Shown piece by piece: positions 36,521 through 44,076 of a DNA stretch of 64,000 bases. The translations under genes and the position numbers were made by a program. The stretch lies in assembly GCF_031583065.1 (NCBI RefSeq), contig NZ_CP134053.1, positions 4,340,001 to 4,404,000 on the forward strand, written 5' to 3'. Origin of the DNA: Streptomyces sp. CGMCC 4.7035. Lineage in GTDB: Bacteria > Actinomycetota > Actinomycetes > Streptomycetales > Streptomycetaceae. The number at the start of each line of letters is the position of its first letter. Within the stretch, counting starts at the first letter, position 1. The notes beneath the pieces were generated by a model, which saw only the letters and a program-made list of their open reading frames with translations, searched no databases and was not told the origin of the DNA.

Positions 36521-36581
36521 TGCTCACGGAGTGAGGATTCGGGGCAGGAGGGTCGCTCCGCCAGGAGGGGTCGCTCCGCTG

Positions 36582-36854
36582 TTACGCGGTACGGAAGCGG
36601 AACGCGCCGGTGCCGCCGCCCACGGTGAGCCAGATGTGCTCCCCTTCCCTGACCAGCCGCAGGGCGATGTACGCGCAGCCGGGGCACCGTGCGGTCAGGC
36701 CCGGTTCGGGTCCGTAGACGTGCAGCCCGGCGAGCGGGCCCGACCGCGCGCACTCGGGACAGCGCCACCAGGCCGTGGTGGGCTCCACGGAGAGGATCTC
36801 CGAGAGCGGGCCGGCGAGGCAGTTGCCGTCGAGGTGGCCGGTTGCGTCTGCCAT
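36582..36854 (-). CDS. Small zinc-ribbon protein (DUF6510-like)
   Basis: 90 residues from ATG 36854. Two CxxC knuckles, WWRCPECARSG and TARCPGCAYIAL, about 30 residues apart, form a rubredoxin-like or zinc-ribbon metal site. It ends a three-gene minus-strand set with a flavin reductase-like and a sulfite-oxidase-like gene, which suggests an electron-carrier or accessory role. I recall this small protein type as DUF6510 beside such reductases; the biochemical function is unknown. Confidence 0.75.
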   Translation of the reverse strand: MADATGHLDGNCLAGPLSEILSVEPTTAWWRCPECARSGPLAGLHVYGPEPGLTARCPGCAYIALRLVREGEHIWLTVGGGTGAFRFRTA

Positions 36855-36952
36855 GAGGACCTCCCGTGCGGTGAGGATCGATGGTCGTCCGAACCGCTCG
36901 GTGCGCTGAGGATCGGATGCCGTCCGAAGCGCTCGGTGCGGTTGAGGGTCTG

Positions 36953-37663
36953 TCACCCGAAGCGTTCGGTACGGATGGTGGCGGGGTCTCGCCCCATGTC
37001 GGTCAGCAGGTTGCCGACGGCCTCGACGAATCCGGTGGGCCCGCAGACATAGACGGGGCTCGTCGGTTCGAGCCGGGCCGTCGGCTCTTCCAGGTCGGCC
37101 GGTGCGATACGGCCCGGAGCGCGCGTACTGCCCGGTGGAGCCTGCCGCGTGTACACGATGCGGACGTCGAGACGGGGATCCCCGTCGGCCAGGTGGTCGC
37201 GGTACCAGATCTCGTCGGGGGTGCGTACGGAGTACAGCAGGTGGAAGGGGCTGCGCGACTGTGCCCGGCGGTGGGCGCGGACCATGGCCGCCAGGGGGAC
37301 GACGCCGGAGCCGCCCGCGACCAGGAGCACCGGCTCGGTCTGCTCGGTGCGCCAGACGAACCAGTTGCCGAGCGGGCCGCGTACTTCCACGTCCGCGCCC
37401 AGCGGCAGGTCGTCGGCCAGATACGGCGAGACCTCCCCGTCGGGAACGGTCTGCACGCCCAGCTCGATACGGTCGGCGTCGGCGGGCGCGGCCAGAGAGT
37501 AACTGCGCACGGCCTGGTAGCCGTCGTCGGCGGTGAGCCGTACGTCGACGTGCTGGCCGGGCAGGTGGCCGGGCCAGCCGGGCACGGTCAGGACCAGGGA
37601 ACGGGCGGTGGCGGTCTGGGGGCGGCGCTCTACGAGCCGTGCTCGGCGCCAGGCGATGGCCAC
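36953..37663 (-). CDS. Ferredoxin-NADP reductase-type flavoprotein
   Basis: 236 residues from GTG 37663, two bases after the sulfite-oxidase-like stop; a longer start at 37696 would overlap that gene. FAD-binding barrel with RSYSLAAP (about residue 55), then NAD(P)-binding VLLVAGGSGVVPLAAMVRAH and the C-terminal YVCGPTGFVEAVGNLL. No 2Fe-2S domain is fused. It probably moves electrons between NAD(P)H and the molybdoenzyme or zinc-ribbon partner encoded beside it. Confidence 0.88.
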   Translation of the reverse strand: MAIAWRRARLVERRPQTATARSLVLTVPGWPGHLPGQHVDVRLTADDGYQAVRSYSLAAPADADRIELGVQTVPDGEVSPYLADDLPLGADVEVRGPLGNWFVWRTEQTEPVLLVAGGSGVVPLAAMVRAHRRAQSRSPFHLLYSVRTPDEIWYRDHLADGDPRLDVRIVYTRQAPPGSTRAPGRIAPADLEEPTARLEPTSPVYVCGPTGFVEAVGNLLTDMGRDPATIRTERFG

Positions 37664-37665
37664 GG

Positions 37666-38265
37666 TCAGTCGCCCCAGTTGCGCTGCTCGCGCCACGGGT
37701 CACCGTAGTTGTGATACCCGACCGACTCCCAGAAGCCCGGGTCGTCCTCCAAGGTGAGCCGCAGTCCGCGCACCCACTTGGCCGACTTCCAGAAGTAGAG
37801 GTGCGGCACGAGCAGCCGAGCGGGTCCGCCGTGCTCGGGCGAGAGCGGATAGCCGTCATAGGTGTGGGCGATCCAGGCCTTGCCGTCGAGCAGGTCCTCC
37901 AGCGGGAGATTGGTGGTGTAACCGCCGTAGCTGCTGACGACGACGTAATCCGCGGCCGTCTCGACGTCCTCCAGGAAGGCGTCGAGGGGCACCCCGCGCC
38001 AGTGCGTGTCGAACTTCGACCAGCGCGTCACACAGTGAATGTCCTGGACTGTCTCCTGCTGCGGCAGGGCCATCATCTGTTCCCAGGTCCAGCTGTGCGT
38101 GTCACCGAGTTCCGTGGTCACCGTGAAGGCCCAGGTCTCGGTGGGGACCCGCGGCGTGGGCCCGGCGGACAGCACGGGAAAAGACTCGGTCGGGTACTGC
38201 CCTGGAGGCAGTCGGTCCGCAAGGGAACGGGAGCGCCCGCGGAAACCGGGTGAGAAGGAATTCAC
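37666..38265 (-). CDS. Sulfite oxidase-like molybdopterin enzyme
   Basis: 199 residues, one molybdopterin domain (SUOX/YedY fold) and no haem or dimerisation domain. DIHCVTRWSKFDTHWRGVPL contains the Cys that ligates molybdenum, and GGYTTNLPLEDL, HGGPARLLVPHLYFWKSAKWVRGL follows the family pattern. No Tat signal, so cytoplasmic. It heads an operon with the flavin reductase and the small zinc-ribbon protein. Substrate unknown; reductive repair or sulfoxide chemistry is possible. Confidence 0.9.
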   Translation of the reverse strand: MNSFSPGFRGRSRSLADRLPPGQYPTESFPVLSAGPTPRVPTETWAFTVTTELGDTHSWTWEQMMALPQQETVQDIHCVTRWSKFDTHWRGVPLDAFLEDVETAADYVVVSSYGGYTTNLPLEDLLDGKAWIAHTYDGYPLSPEHGGPARLLVPHLYFWKSAKWVRGLRLTLEDDPGFWESVGYHNYGDPWREQRNWGD

Positions 38266-38629
38266 AGCGCCATCTCCTGGGGCAACGCCGTCGCATGCGG
38301 GGGTTCAGCACTCAGTGTCGGTGGACGAAAGCCGCTCGGCCACTCGGCGCTCAGCCCGTCGAGGAAGGACCTTAGGGCCCGTCCACGCAGGCGGATGTCC
38401 CGGCAGCGCACACTGCCTGCTCCATCAGCGCACTCTTCCGCGTTGTCGTGCCGGCGGCTTCGGTTCTTCCCTCGGCCTCACAACTTCCTGATATCCGCGC
38501 ACCAGGCTGGCGCATGCCCCCGTCCGCGCGGCGCGACCGCGCCCCACGGCAACGACCGCGCGCTGCCCGGGGCCGCCGATCCCACGACCTGAGTGGGACG
38601 CGCCACTCACACGCACGACGGAGAACCCC
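38266..38629. other. Divergent intergenic region
   Basis: 364 bases between the molybdoenzyme operon and the L,D-transpeptidase gene. Frames here are shadows without motifs. It presumably carries both promoters; no clear operator was seen. Confidence 0.45.
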
Positions 38630-39850
38630 ATGCCTCGCACCCGCCCCGCACCGGCCCTCGCCGCCCTGTTCGTCCCGGCACTCCTTCTGGCCGGCTGCAG
38701 TGCCGGGCCAGGGGACGCGAAGAACCCGGCGAAGAACCAGGCGAAGACGCCCCAGGCCGCGGCCAGGGCCACGTCGGGCCCACGCATACAGGTGACCGCC
38801 GCCGATGGCCAGGACCACGTCTCCGTCACCCGGGGCGGCCGCGTGACGGTCGCAGGCGGCAGGATCACCGAGGTGTCCCTGACCACCGCGGACGGCCGCG
38901 CCGTGCGCGGCGGGCTGTCCTCCGACAAGAGAACCTGGACCCCTGATGCGGCACTCGAACACGGCACGACCTATCGGCTGACCGCGGCGGCCGCCGACGA
39001 CGACGGCGACCGCAAGGCGACCAAGAAGATCACGTTCACGACCCTCGCCAAGAACGACGGTTTCGCCGCCACCTACACCCCGGAGAACGGCTCCACGGTC
39101 GGCGTGGGCATGCCCGTCTCGTTCACCTTCAACAGGCCCATCAGCGACAAGAAGGCCGTCGAGTCCGCCATCGACATCACCTCCAGCAGCGGACAGCCCG
39201 TCGTGGGCCACTGGTTCGGTGCCCAGCGCCTCGACTTCCGCCCGCAGGACTACTGGAAGGCACACTCGACCGTGACCGTCCGGATCCGCCTGGACGGCGT
39301 CAAGGGAGCCGAAGGCGCCTACGGCGAGCAGAGCAAGACCATCCGGTTCACCATCGGCCGCCGTCAGGTATCCACCGTGGACGCGTCCGCGCACACGATG
39401 AAGGTCGTCCGCGACGGCAGGACGGTGAGGACCGTTCCCATCACCGCGGGCGCGCCGAGCTCGACCACGTGGAACGGCCAGATGGTCATTTCGGAGAAGC
39501 TGATCTCCACCCGGATGAACGGGGCCACCGTGGGATACGCGGGCGAGTACGACATCCCCGACGTCCCGCACGCCATGCGGCTGTCCACGTCGGGCACATT
39601 CGTCCACGGCAACTACTGGGGACCGGACTCGGTGTTCGGGCATTCCAACATCAGCCACGGCTGTGTGGGGCTCAACGACGTCAAGGGCGGCAACGACTCC
39701 GGCCAGGACGCCGCCTGGTTCTACGACCACTCGCTCATCGGTGACGTGGTCGTGGTGAAGAACTCGGACGACAAGACCATCGCCCCCGACAACGGCCTCA
39801 ATGGCTGGAACATGGCGTGGAGCCAGTGGACGGCGGGCTCGGCGCGCTGA
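38630..39850 (+). CDS. Lipoprotein L,D-transpeptidase
   Basis: 406 residues. Lipobox LLLAGC with Cys at about residue 23. Two Ig-like domains (about 50-150 and 150-245) are followed by a YkuD catalytic domain with HGNYW (about 326-330) and SHGCVGLND (nucleophile Cys at about 344). These enzymes make 3-3 cross-links in peptidoglycan and resist most beta-lactams. This domain order matches the mycobacterial LdtMt2 type. Anchored on the outer face of the membrane. A Ser/Thr kinase gene follows. Confidence 0.93.
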   Translation: MPRTRPAPALAALFVPALLLAGCSAGPGDAKNPAKNQAKTPQAAARATSGPRIQVTAADGQDHVSVTRGGRVTVAGGRITEVSLTTADGRAVRGGLSSDKRTWTPDAALEHGTTYRLTAAAADDDGDRKATKKITFTTLAKNDGFAATYTPENGSTVGVGMPVSFTFNRPISDKKAVESAIDITSSSGQPVVGHWFGAQRLDFRPQDYWKAHSTVTVRIRLDGVKGAEGAYGEQSKTIRFTIGRRQVSTVDASAHTMKVVRDGRTVRTVPITAGAPSSTTWNGQMVISEKLISTRMNGATVGYAGEYDIPDVPHAMRLSTSGTFVHGNYWGPDSVFGHSNISHGCVGLNDVKGGNDSGQDAAWFYDHSLIGDVVVVKNSDDKTIAPDNGLNGWNMAWSQWTAGSAR

Positions 39851-39998
39851 GCTTTCGTCACAGGCCCGCCTGCCGGACGTGCGGAGGTCGGCCGGGCGGG
39901 TGTCCCGCAGGTCGCGACCCGACCTCCGAGTGGACCGCCGAGGGCGGTTATGGTGACGGGACACATCGAGGGGACAGAGCTGGCGGAGGGGCAAGGCT

Positions 39999-41582
39999 GT
40001 GTCGGACGAGGGGCGGCTCATCGCCGGGCGCTACCGGCTGGCGGAGGAGATCGGCCGCGGTGGCATGGGCACGGTGTGGCGGGCCCATGACGAGGTGCTC
40101 GCCCGCCAGGTCGCACTCAAGCGGCTGCACGCGCAGTCGCATCTGACCGACGATGAACTCGCCAGGCTCTACGAGCGCACGCGCCGCGAGGCGCGCAGCG
40201 CCGCCCGGATCACGCATCCCAACGTGGTCGTCGTCCATGACGTCGTGGACGACGACGGACGGCCCTGCATCGCCATGGAGTACGTCCCGGCGGCGACGCT
40301 CAGCGCGTTCCTCAAGGACGGCGAGGCCCTTCCGCCCGAGGAAGTTGCCCGCATCGGCCTCGGTATGATCGCCGCCCTGCGGGCCGCACACGCCGCCGGC
40401 GTCCTGCACCGCGACATCAAGCCCGGCAACGTCCTGCTCGGCGCCGAGGGCAGGGTAGTCCTCACCGACTTCGGCATCGCGCTCACGGCCGGCACGTCGA
40501 CGCTGACCCAGACCGGGGAGATGGTCGGCTCCATCCACTACATGGCGCCGGAGCGGATACGCGGACAGCAGCCGGGCCCGGCGTCGGATCTCTGGTCGCT
40601 GGGCGCCACGCTGTACCAGGCCGTGGAGGGACGGCCGCCGTTCCACCGTGGCACCGCGATGGAGACCGCGTACGCCATCGCCGTGGACCCGCTGGAGCCG
40701 ATGAAGCAGGCCGGACCGCTGGAACCGCTCATCGAGACCCTGCTGTCCAAGAACCCGGAGGACCGCCCGTCGGCGGAGCAGACGGAACGGGCCCTCAGGG
40801 CCGCGTGCTCGAACGCGCCGACGGCGGTGTTGTCGCCGTCTCCGGCTCCCGCTCACAACTCGTCCGGCACCGTGGGCGACAAGAGCCGGCCCCGGCACAC
40901 CGAGCGGGTCTACGAGACCGATCCGGCTGCGCGAACGGAGCAGATACCGCCGCCCGGGAGGGCGGACGAGCGGGGGCGCGGCCGGGGCCGCAGGCGCTTC
41001 GCCCTCGTCTCGATCGCGGTCGTCATGGCCTCGGCAGCCACGGCTGTCGCCCTCTACACGACCTCGCACCACGGCGAGGAGCGGTCCGGCGCACACCAGA
41101 GCCGCGCCACGCCCAGTGCGTCGTACGCGCCCTCGCCCGTACCCGAGGGTTACCACGTGGTCGACGCCAAGCAGCTCGGCGTCTCCTTCCCCGTGCCGGA
41201 CGGCTGGAAGGCCGGCGCGCAGGCGAGTGACCAGGTCATCTACACCGACCCGTCCGGTCTGGTCGACATCACGATCGGCATGGTGGACCCGGCCGGTGCG
41301 AACCCGATGGCGCACTTCGCGGACATCGAGGCCAACACGAAGATCAACTACCCCACGTACCGGCGGCTGCGGATGCAGCGGACCGCCTTCCGGGGCGAGC
41401 CGGCCGCGGTGTGGGAGTTCACCTTCAAGGGACGCGTCCGCGTCTTCCGTGCCATCGACCTCGGCTACGGCAGGGAAGGCGGGCGGGAGTACGACATCTA
41501 TCTGTCGGCCCCGGACGCGCGGTGGGACACCTACCGCCCCGTCTTCGACCACGTCAGGGACGGGTTCACCACGACCGGCTGA
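39999..41582 (+). CDS. Membrane Ser/Thr protein kinase (Hanks type)
   Basis: 527 residues from GTG 39999. Kinase domain about 8-265: GRGGMGTVWRA glycine loop, ALKRL with the catalytic Lys, LHRDIKPGNVLL loop and LTDFGIAL. A Pro/Arg-rich linker leads to a membrane span at about 332-352 and an external domain of about 170 residues (GVSFPVPDGWKAG to VFDHVRDGF) that has no PASTA repeats. It may sense a cell-wall or other external cue; the L,D-transpeptidase next door is a hint only. Confidence 0.93.
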   Translation: MSDEGRLIAGRYRLAEEIGRGGMGTVWRAHDEVLARQVALKRLHAQSHLTDDELARLYERTRREARSAARITHPNVVVVHDVVDDDGRPCIAMEYVPAATLSAFLKDGEALPPEEVARIGLGMIAALRAAHAAGVLHRDIKPGNVLLGAEGRVVLTDFGIALTAGTSTLTQTGEMVGSIHYMAPERIRGQQPGPASDLWSLGATLYQAVEGRPPFHRGTAMETAYAIAVDPLEPMKQAGPLEPLIETLLSKNPEDRPSAEQTERALRAACSNAPTAVLSPSPAPAHNSSGTVGDKSRPRHTERVYETDPAARTEQIPPPGRADERGRGRGRRRFALVSIAVVMASAATAVALYTTSHHGEERSGAHQSRATPSASYAPSPVPEGYHVVDAKQLGVSFPVPDGWKAGAQASDQVIYTDPSGLVDITIGMVDPAGANPMAHFADIEANTKINYPTYRRLRMQRTAFRGEPAAVWEFTFKGRVRVFRAIDLGYGREGGREYDIYLSAPDARWDTYRPVFDHVRDGFTTTG

Positions 41583-41774
41583 CCGTGTGGTCGGCCACGT
41601 GGGGCCCAGGAACGCCACCGTCGGTGCCACGGTCTCCGACGGCATGCGGGGGCTGCCCGGGCGCGGCCTGCGCCTCGTCGTCCTGCGGCTCGCCGCCGCC
41701 CGTCCGGGTCCGCGCCGGGGGAAGTCGCCGCATACGGCGGTGCCGGTACTCGCGCACCGGCACCGCCGAAGCCG

Positions 41775-43229
41775 TCAGGCCTCGACCGCGGCCCCTGTCG
41801 GCGCGGTGGACTTGTCGGCCTCGTCGCCATCTGCGGCGGTGCGTCCGGCCGGGATGACCGCGGCGATGGCCGCGGAGACCAAGGCGAGGCCGCCGCCGAT
41901 CAGCAGAGCGGTGCGGAAGCCGTCCTCGGAGGCGAAGGTGTAGCCGCCCATGGTGGTGGTCAGCTGGGCGAGGATCACTCCGATGACTGCGGAGCCGATC
42001 GAGGTGCCGAGCGAGCGCATGAGCGTGTTGAAGCCGTTGGCGGCGGCGGTCTCGGAGAGCGGGACCGAGCTCATGATCAGGGCGGGCATCGAGCCGTAGG
42101 CGAGGCCCACGCCACTGTTGATGACGATGCAGACCATCATCAGGCCCACGGCGGAGCCCATCAGGGCCATGGACAGTCCGTAGCCGGCGGCGATGACCAG
42201 GGCGCCGCAGACCAGGGTGAACTTCGGACCGCGGGCATTGGTGAGCTTTCCGCCGAGCGGAGAGACGATCATCATCATGATGCCGCCGGGTGCCATCCAC
42301 AGGCCGGCCGCGAGCATCGACTGGCCCAGGCCGTAGCCGGTGGCCTTGGGGAACTGCAGCAGCTGCGGCACGACCAGCATGCTCGCGTACATCGCGAAGC
42401 CGACGAACACGGAGGCCGCGTTGGTCAGCAGCACCCGCGGGCGGGCCGTGGTGCGCAGGTCGATCAGCGGGTCACCGGTACGCGTCTCCCACAGGCCCCA
42501 GGCCGCAAGCACCACGACGGCGGCGGCGAACAGGCCGAGCGTGGTCGCCGAACCCCAGCCCCAGTCGGCGCCCTTGGAGACGGCCAGCAGCAGACAGACC
42601 AGGCCGGCGCCGAGACCGATCGCGCCGGGCGCGTCGAAGCGCTGCCCCTTGGCGCCGGCCGGTACGTCCGGGATCAGGAACCAGATCAGAACCGCGACGA
42701 CGACGGCCAGGCCGGCCGAGCCCCAGAAGAGCGCGCGCCAGTTCGCGTACTGGGCGACCGCCGCGGCGACCGGCAGGCCGAGGCCGCCGCCGATGCCCAT
42801 GGAGGCGCTGACCAGGGCGATGGAGGAGCTGAGCTTCTCCATCGGGACCACGTCACGCAGGAGGGCGATGCCGAGCGGCACCATGCCCATGCCCATGCCC
42901 TGCAGTCCACGTCCGACGATCATGGAGAGGGCGGAGGACGAGAGCGCGCACACCACCGAGCCGGCCACCAGGGGCACGGAGCAGACGAGGAGCATGCGGC
43001 GCTTGCCCACCAGGTCGCCGAGACGGCCGAAGACCGGCACGCAGACGGCCGCCACCAGGAGGGTGACGGTGATCACCCAGGCCGCGTTGGAGGACGAGGT
43101 GTGCAGGATCTGCGGCAGCTCCGCGATGAGCGGAGTGACCAGGGTCTGCATGATCGCGGCCGTGATGCCGGCGAGTGCCAGGGTTGCGACCACGCCGCCT
43201 GCGCGGGCCGATGGCTGGGGGGCGCCCAT
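41775..43229 (-). CDS. MFS drug exporter, DHA2 (14-span) type
   Basis: 484 residues with about 14 membrane spans. Motif A-like GRLGDLVGKRRMLL and motif C-like GSAVIGVILAQL are visible. Typical of EmrB/QacA proton antiporters that export drugs or metabolites. AGGAG precedes the ATG. It diverges from a MarR gene across a 35-bp dyad at 43277-43311, a classic repressor-exporter arrangement. Confidence 0.92.
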   Translation of the reverse strand: MGAPQPSARAGGVVATLALAGITAAIMQTLVTPLIAELPQILHTSSSNAAWVITVTLLVAAVCVPVFGRLGDLVGKRRMLLVCSVPLVAGSVVCALSSSALSMIVGRGLQGMGMGMVPLGIALLRDVVPMEKLSSSIALVSASMGIGGGLGLPVAAAVAQYANWRALFWGSAGLAVVVAVLIWFLIPDVPAGAKGQRFDAPGAIGLGAGLVCLLLAVSKGADWGWGSATTLGLFAAAVVVLAAWGLWETRTGDPLIDLRTTARPRVLLTNAASVFVGFAMYASMLVVPQLLQFPKATGYGLGQSMLAAGLWMAPGGIMMMIVSPLGGKLTNARGPKFTLVCGALVIAAGYGLSMALMGSAVGLMMVCIVINSGVGLAYGSMPALIMSSVPLSETAAANGFNTLMRSLGTSIGSAVIGVILAQLTTTMGGYTFASEDGFRTALLIGGGLALVSAAIAAVIPAGRTAADGDEADKSTAPTGAAVEA

Positions 43230-43276
43230 GTCGGGACTCCTCGGATGTCTTTCGGGAAGAGCTCGGTATGAAGGAG

Positions 43277-43311
43277 ATGTGCATCGTACATGTCGTATGT
43301 ATCGCGCACAT
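43277..43311. promoter_or_regulatory. 35-bp dyad, probable MarR operator
   Basis: Two nested inverted repeats share one centre (43294): outer ATGTGC/GCACAT at 43277-43282 and 43306-43311, inner TACAT/ATGTA at 43287-43291 and 43297-43301. It lies between the divergent MFS and MarR starts, about 50 bases from the MFS ATG. The region is AT-rich relative to its surroundings, as a promoter would be. Confidence 0.7.
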
Positions 43312-43402
43312 GATGTGGCTCATGCACAGCCGTATGGGAGGATGGTCGGGGCCGCCCTCCGGAACGTGATGTGCGGCGGCGCGAGGGAGGAGGCTCGGGC
43401 GC

Positions 43403-43858
43403 ATGGTGAAGCCGACGCACGAGGTCGAGTACGAGCAGATGCTGCTCAACCGCCACATGTTCCTGGCCCAGAGAGGCGGTCGCCGCAAGGACGGCGTGCT
43501 GGAACGCAGCGCCTACATCCTCCTGAGCCGCATCCGCGTCCAGGGACCGATGTCGATCGGCGAGCTGAGCGACGCCTTCGGGCTCGACGCCTCCACCCTC
43601 AACCGCCAGACCGCCGCGGCGATGCGCGCCGGTCTGGTCGAGCGCATCCCCGACCCCGACGGCGGGATGGCCCGCAAGTTCCGCATCACCGAGAAGGGCG
43701 AGGGCCTGCTCGACGAGGAACGCGAGGGCATCGTCGACGCCCTGGACCAGGTCATGGCTCACTGGTCGGACGCGGACATCGCTGCCTTCGCGGCGTACCT
43801 GAAGCGCTTCAACACCGACATCGAACGCCTCGCGGGGCGCCCGTGGCCCCGTCCGTGA
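43403..43858 (+). CDS. MarR-family transcriptional regulator
   Basis: 151 residues. Winged helix-turn-helix: SAYILLSRI, MSIGELSDAFGLDASTLNRQTAAAM (recognition helix) and the wing RIPDPDGGMARKFRITEKG. It should bind the dyad upstream and repress the divergent exporter, releasing it when a ligand binds. No Cys residues, so a thiol switch is unlikely. Confidence 0.92.
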   Translation: MVKPTHEVEYEQMLLNRHMFLAQRGGRRKDGVLERSAYILLSRIRVQGPMSIGELSDAFGLDASTLNRQTAAAMRAGLVERIPDPDGGMARKFRITEKGEGLLDEEREGIVDALDQVMAHWSDADIAAFAAYLKRFNTDIERLAGRPWPRP

Positions 43859-43892
43859 ACCCGGGCGTTCCGGCGTAACTGGCCGGATCCTT

Positions 43893-43942
43893 GAAGGCAG
43901 GGGATGCCCGCGTCGTCGAAGGCAGGGGATGCCCGCGTCGTC
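43893..43942. repeat. Perfect 25-bp tandem duplication
   Basis: Two identical 25-base copies starting GAAGGCAGGGGATGCCCG occupy 43893-43917 and 43918-43942, in the gap between the MarR stop and the FUSC start. The exact match suggests a recent duplication. Confidence 0.9.
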
Positions 43943-44076
43943 CCGGCATGATCACCCGACCGGCCGCCGCTCAGCCGCTGCTCGGCGCAACCGGACACCG
44001 CGCGGGCCTCGTGCCCGGCGGATACTCGACCTCGACGGGGTCCGCGGGCGCCCCGCCGACAGGAGGTTGGGGGCGC

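Noticed and set aside
43891..44076. Extended N-terminus for the FUSC protein from ATG 43891
   Set aside because: The extra 62 codons cover a 25-bp duplication and lack similarity to FUSC proteins; ATG 44077 has an AGGAGG upstream.
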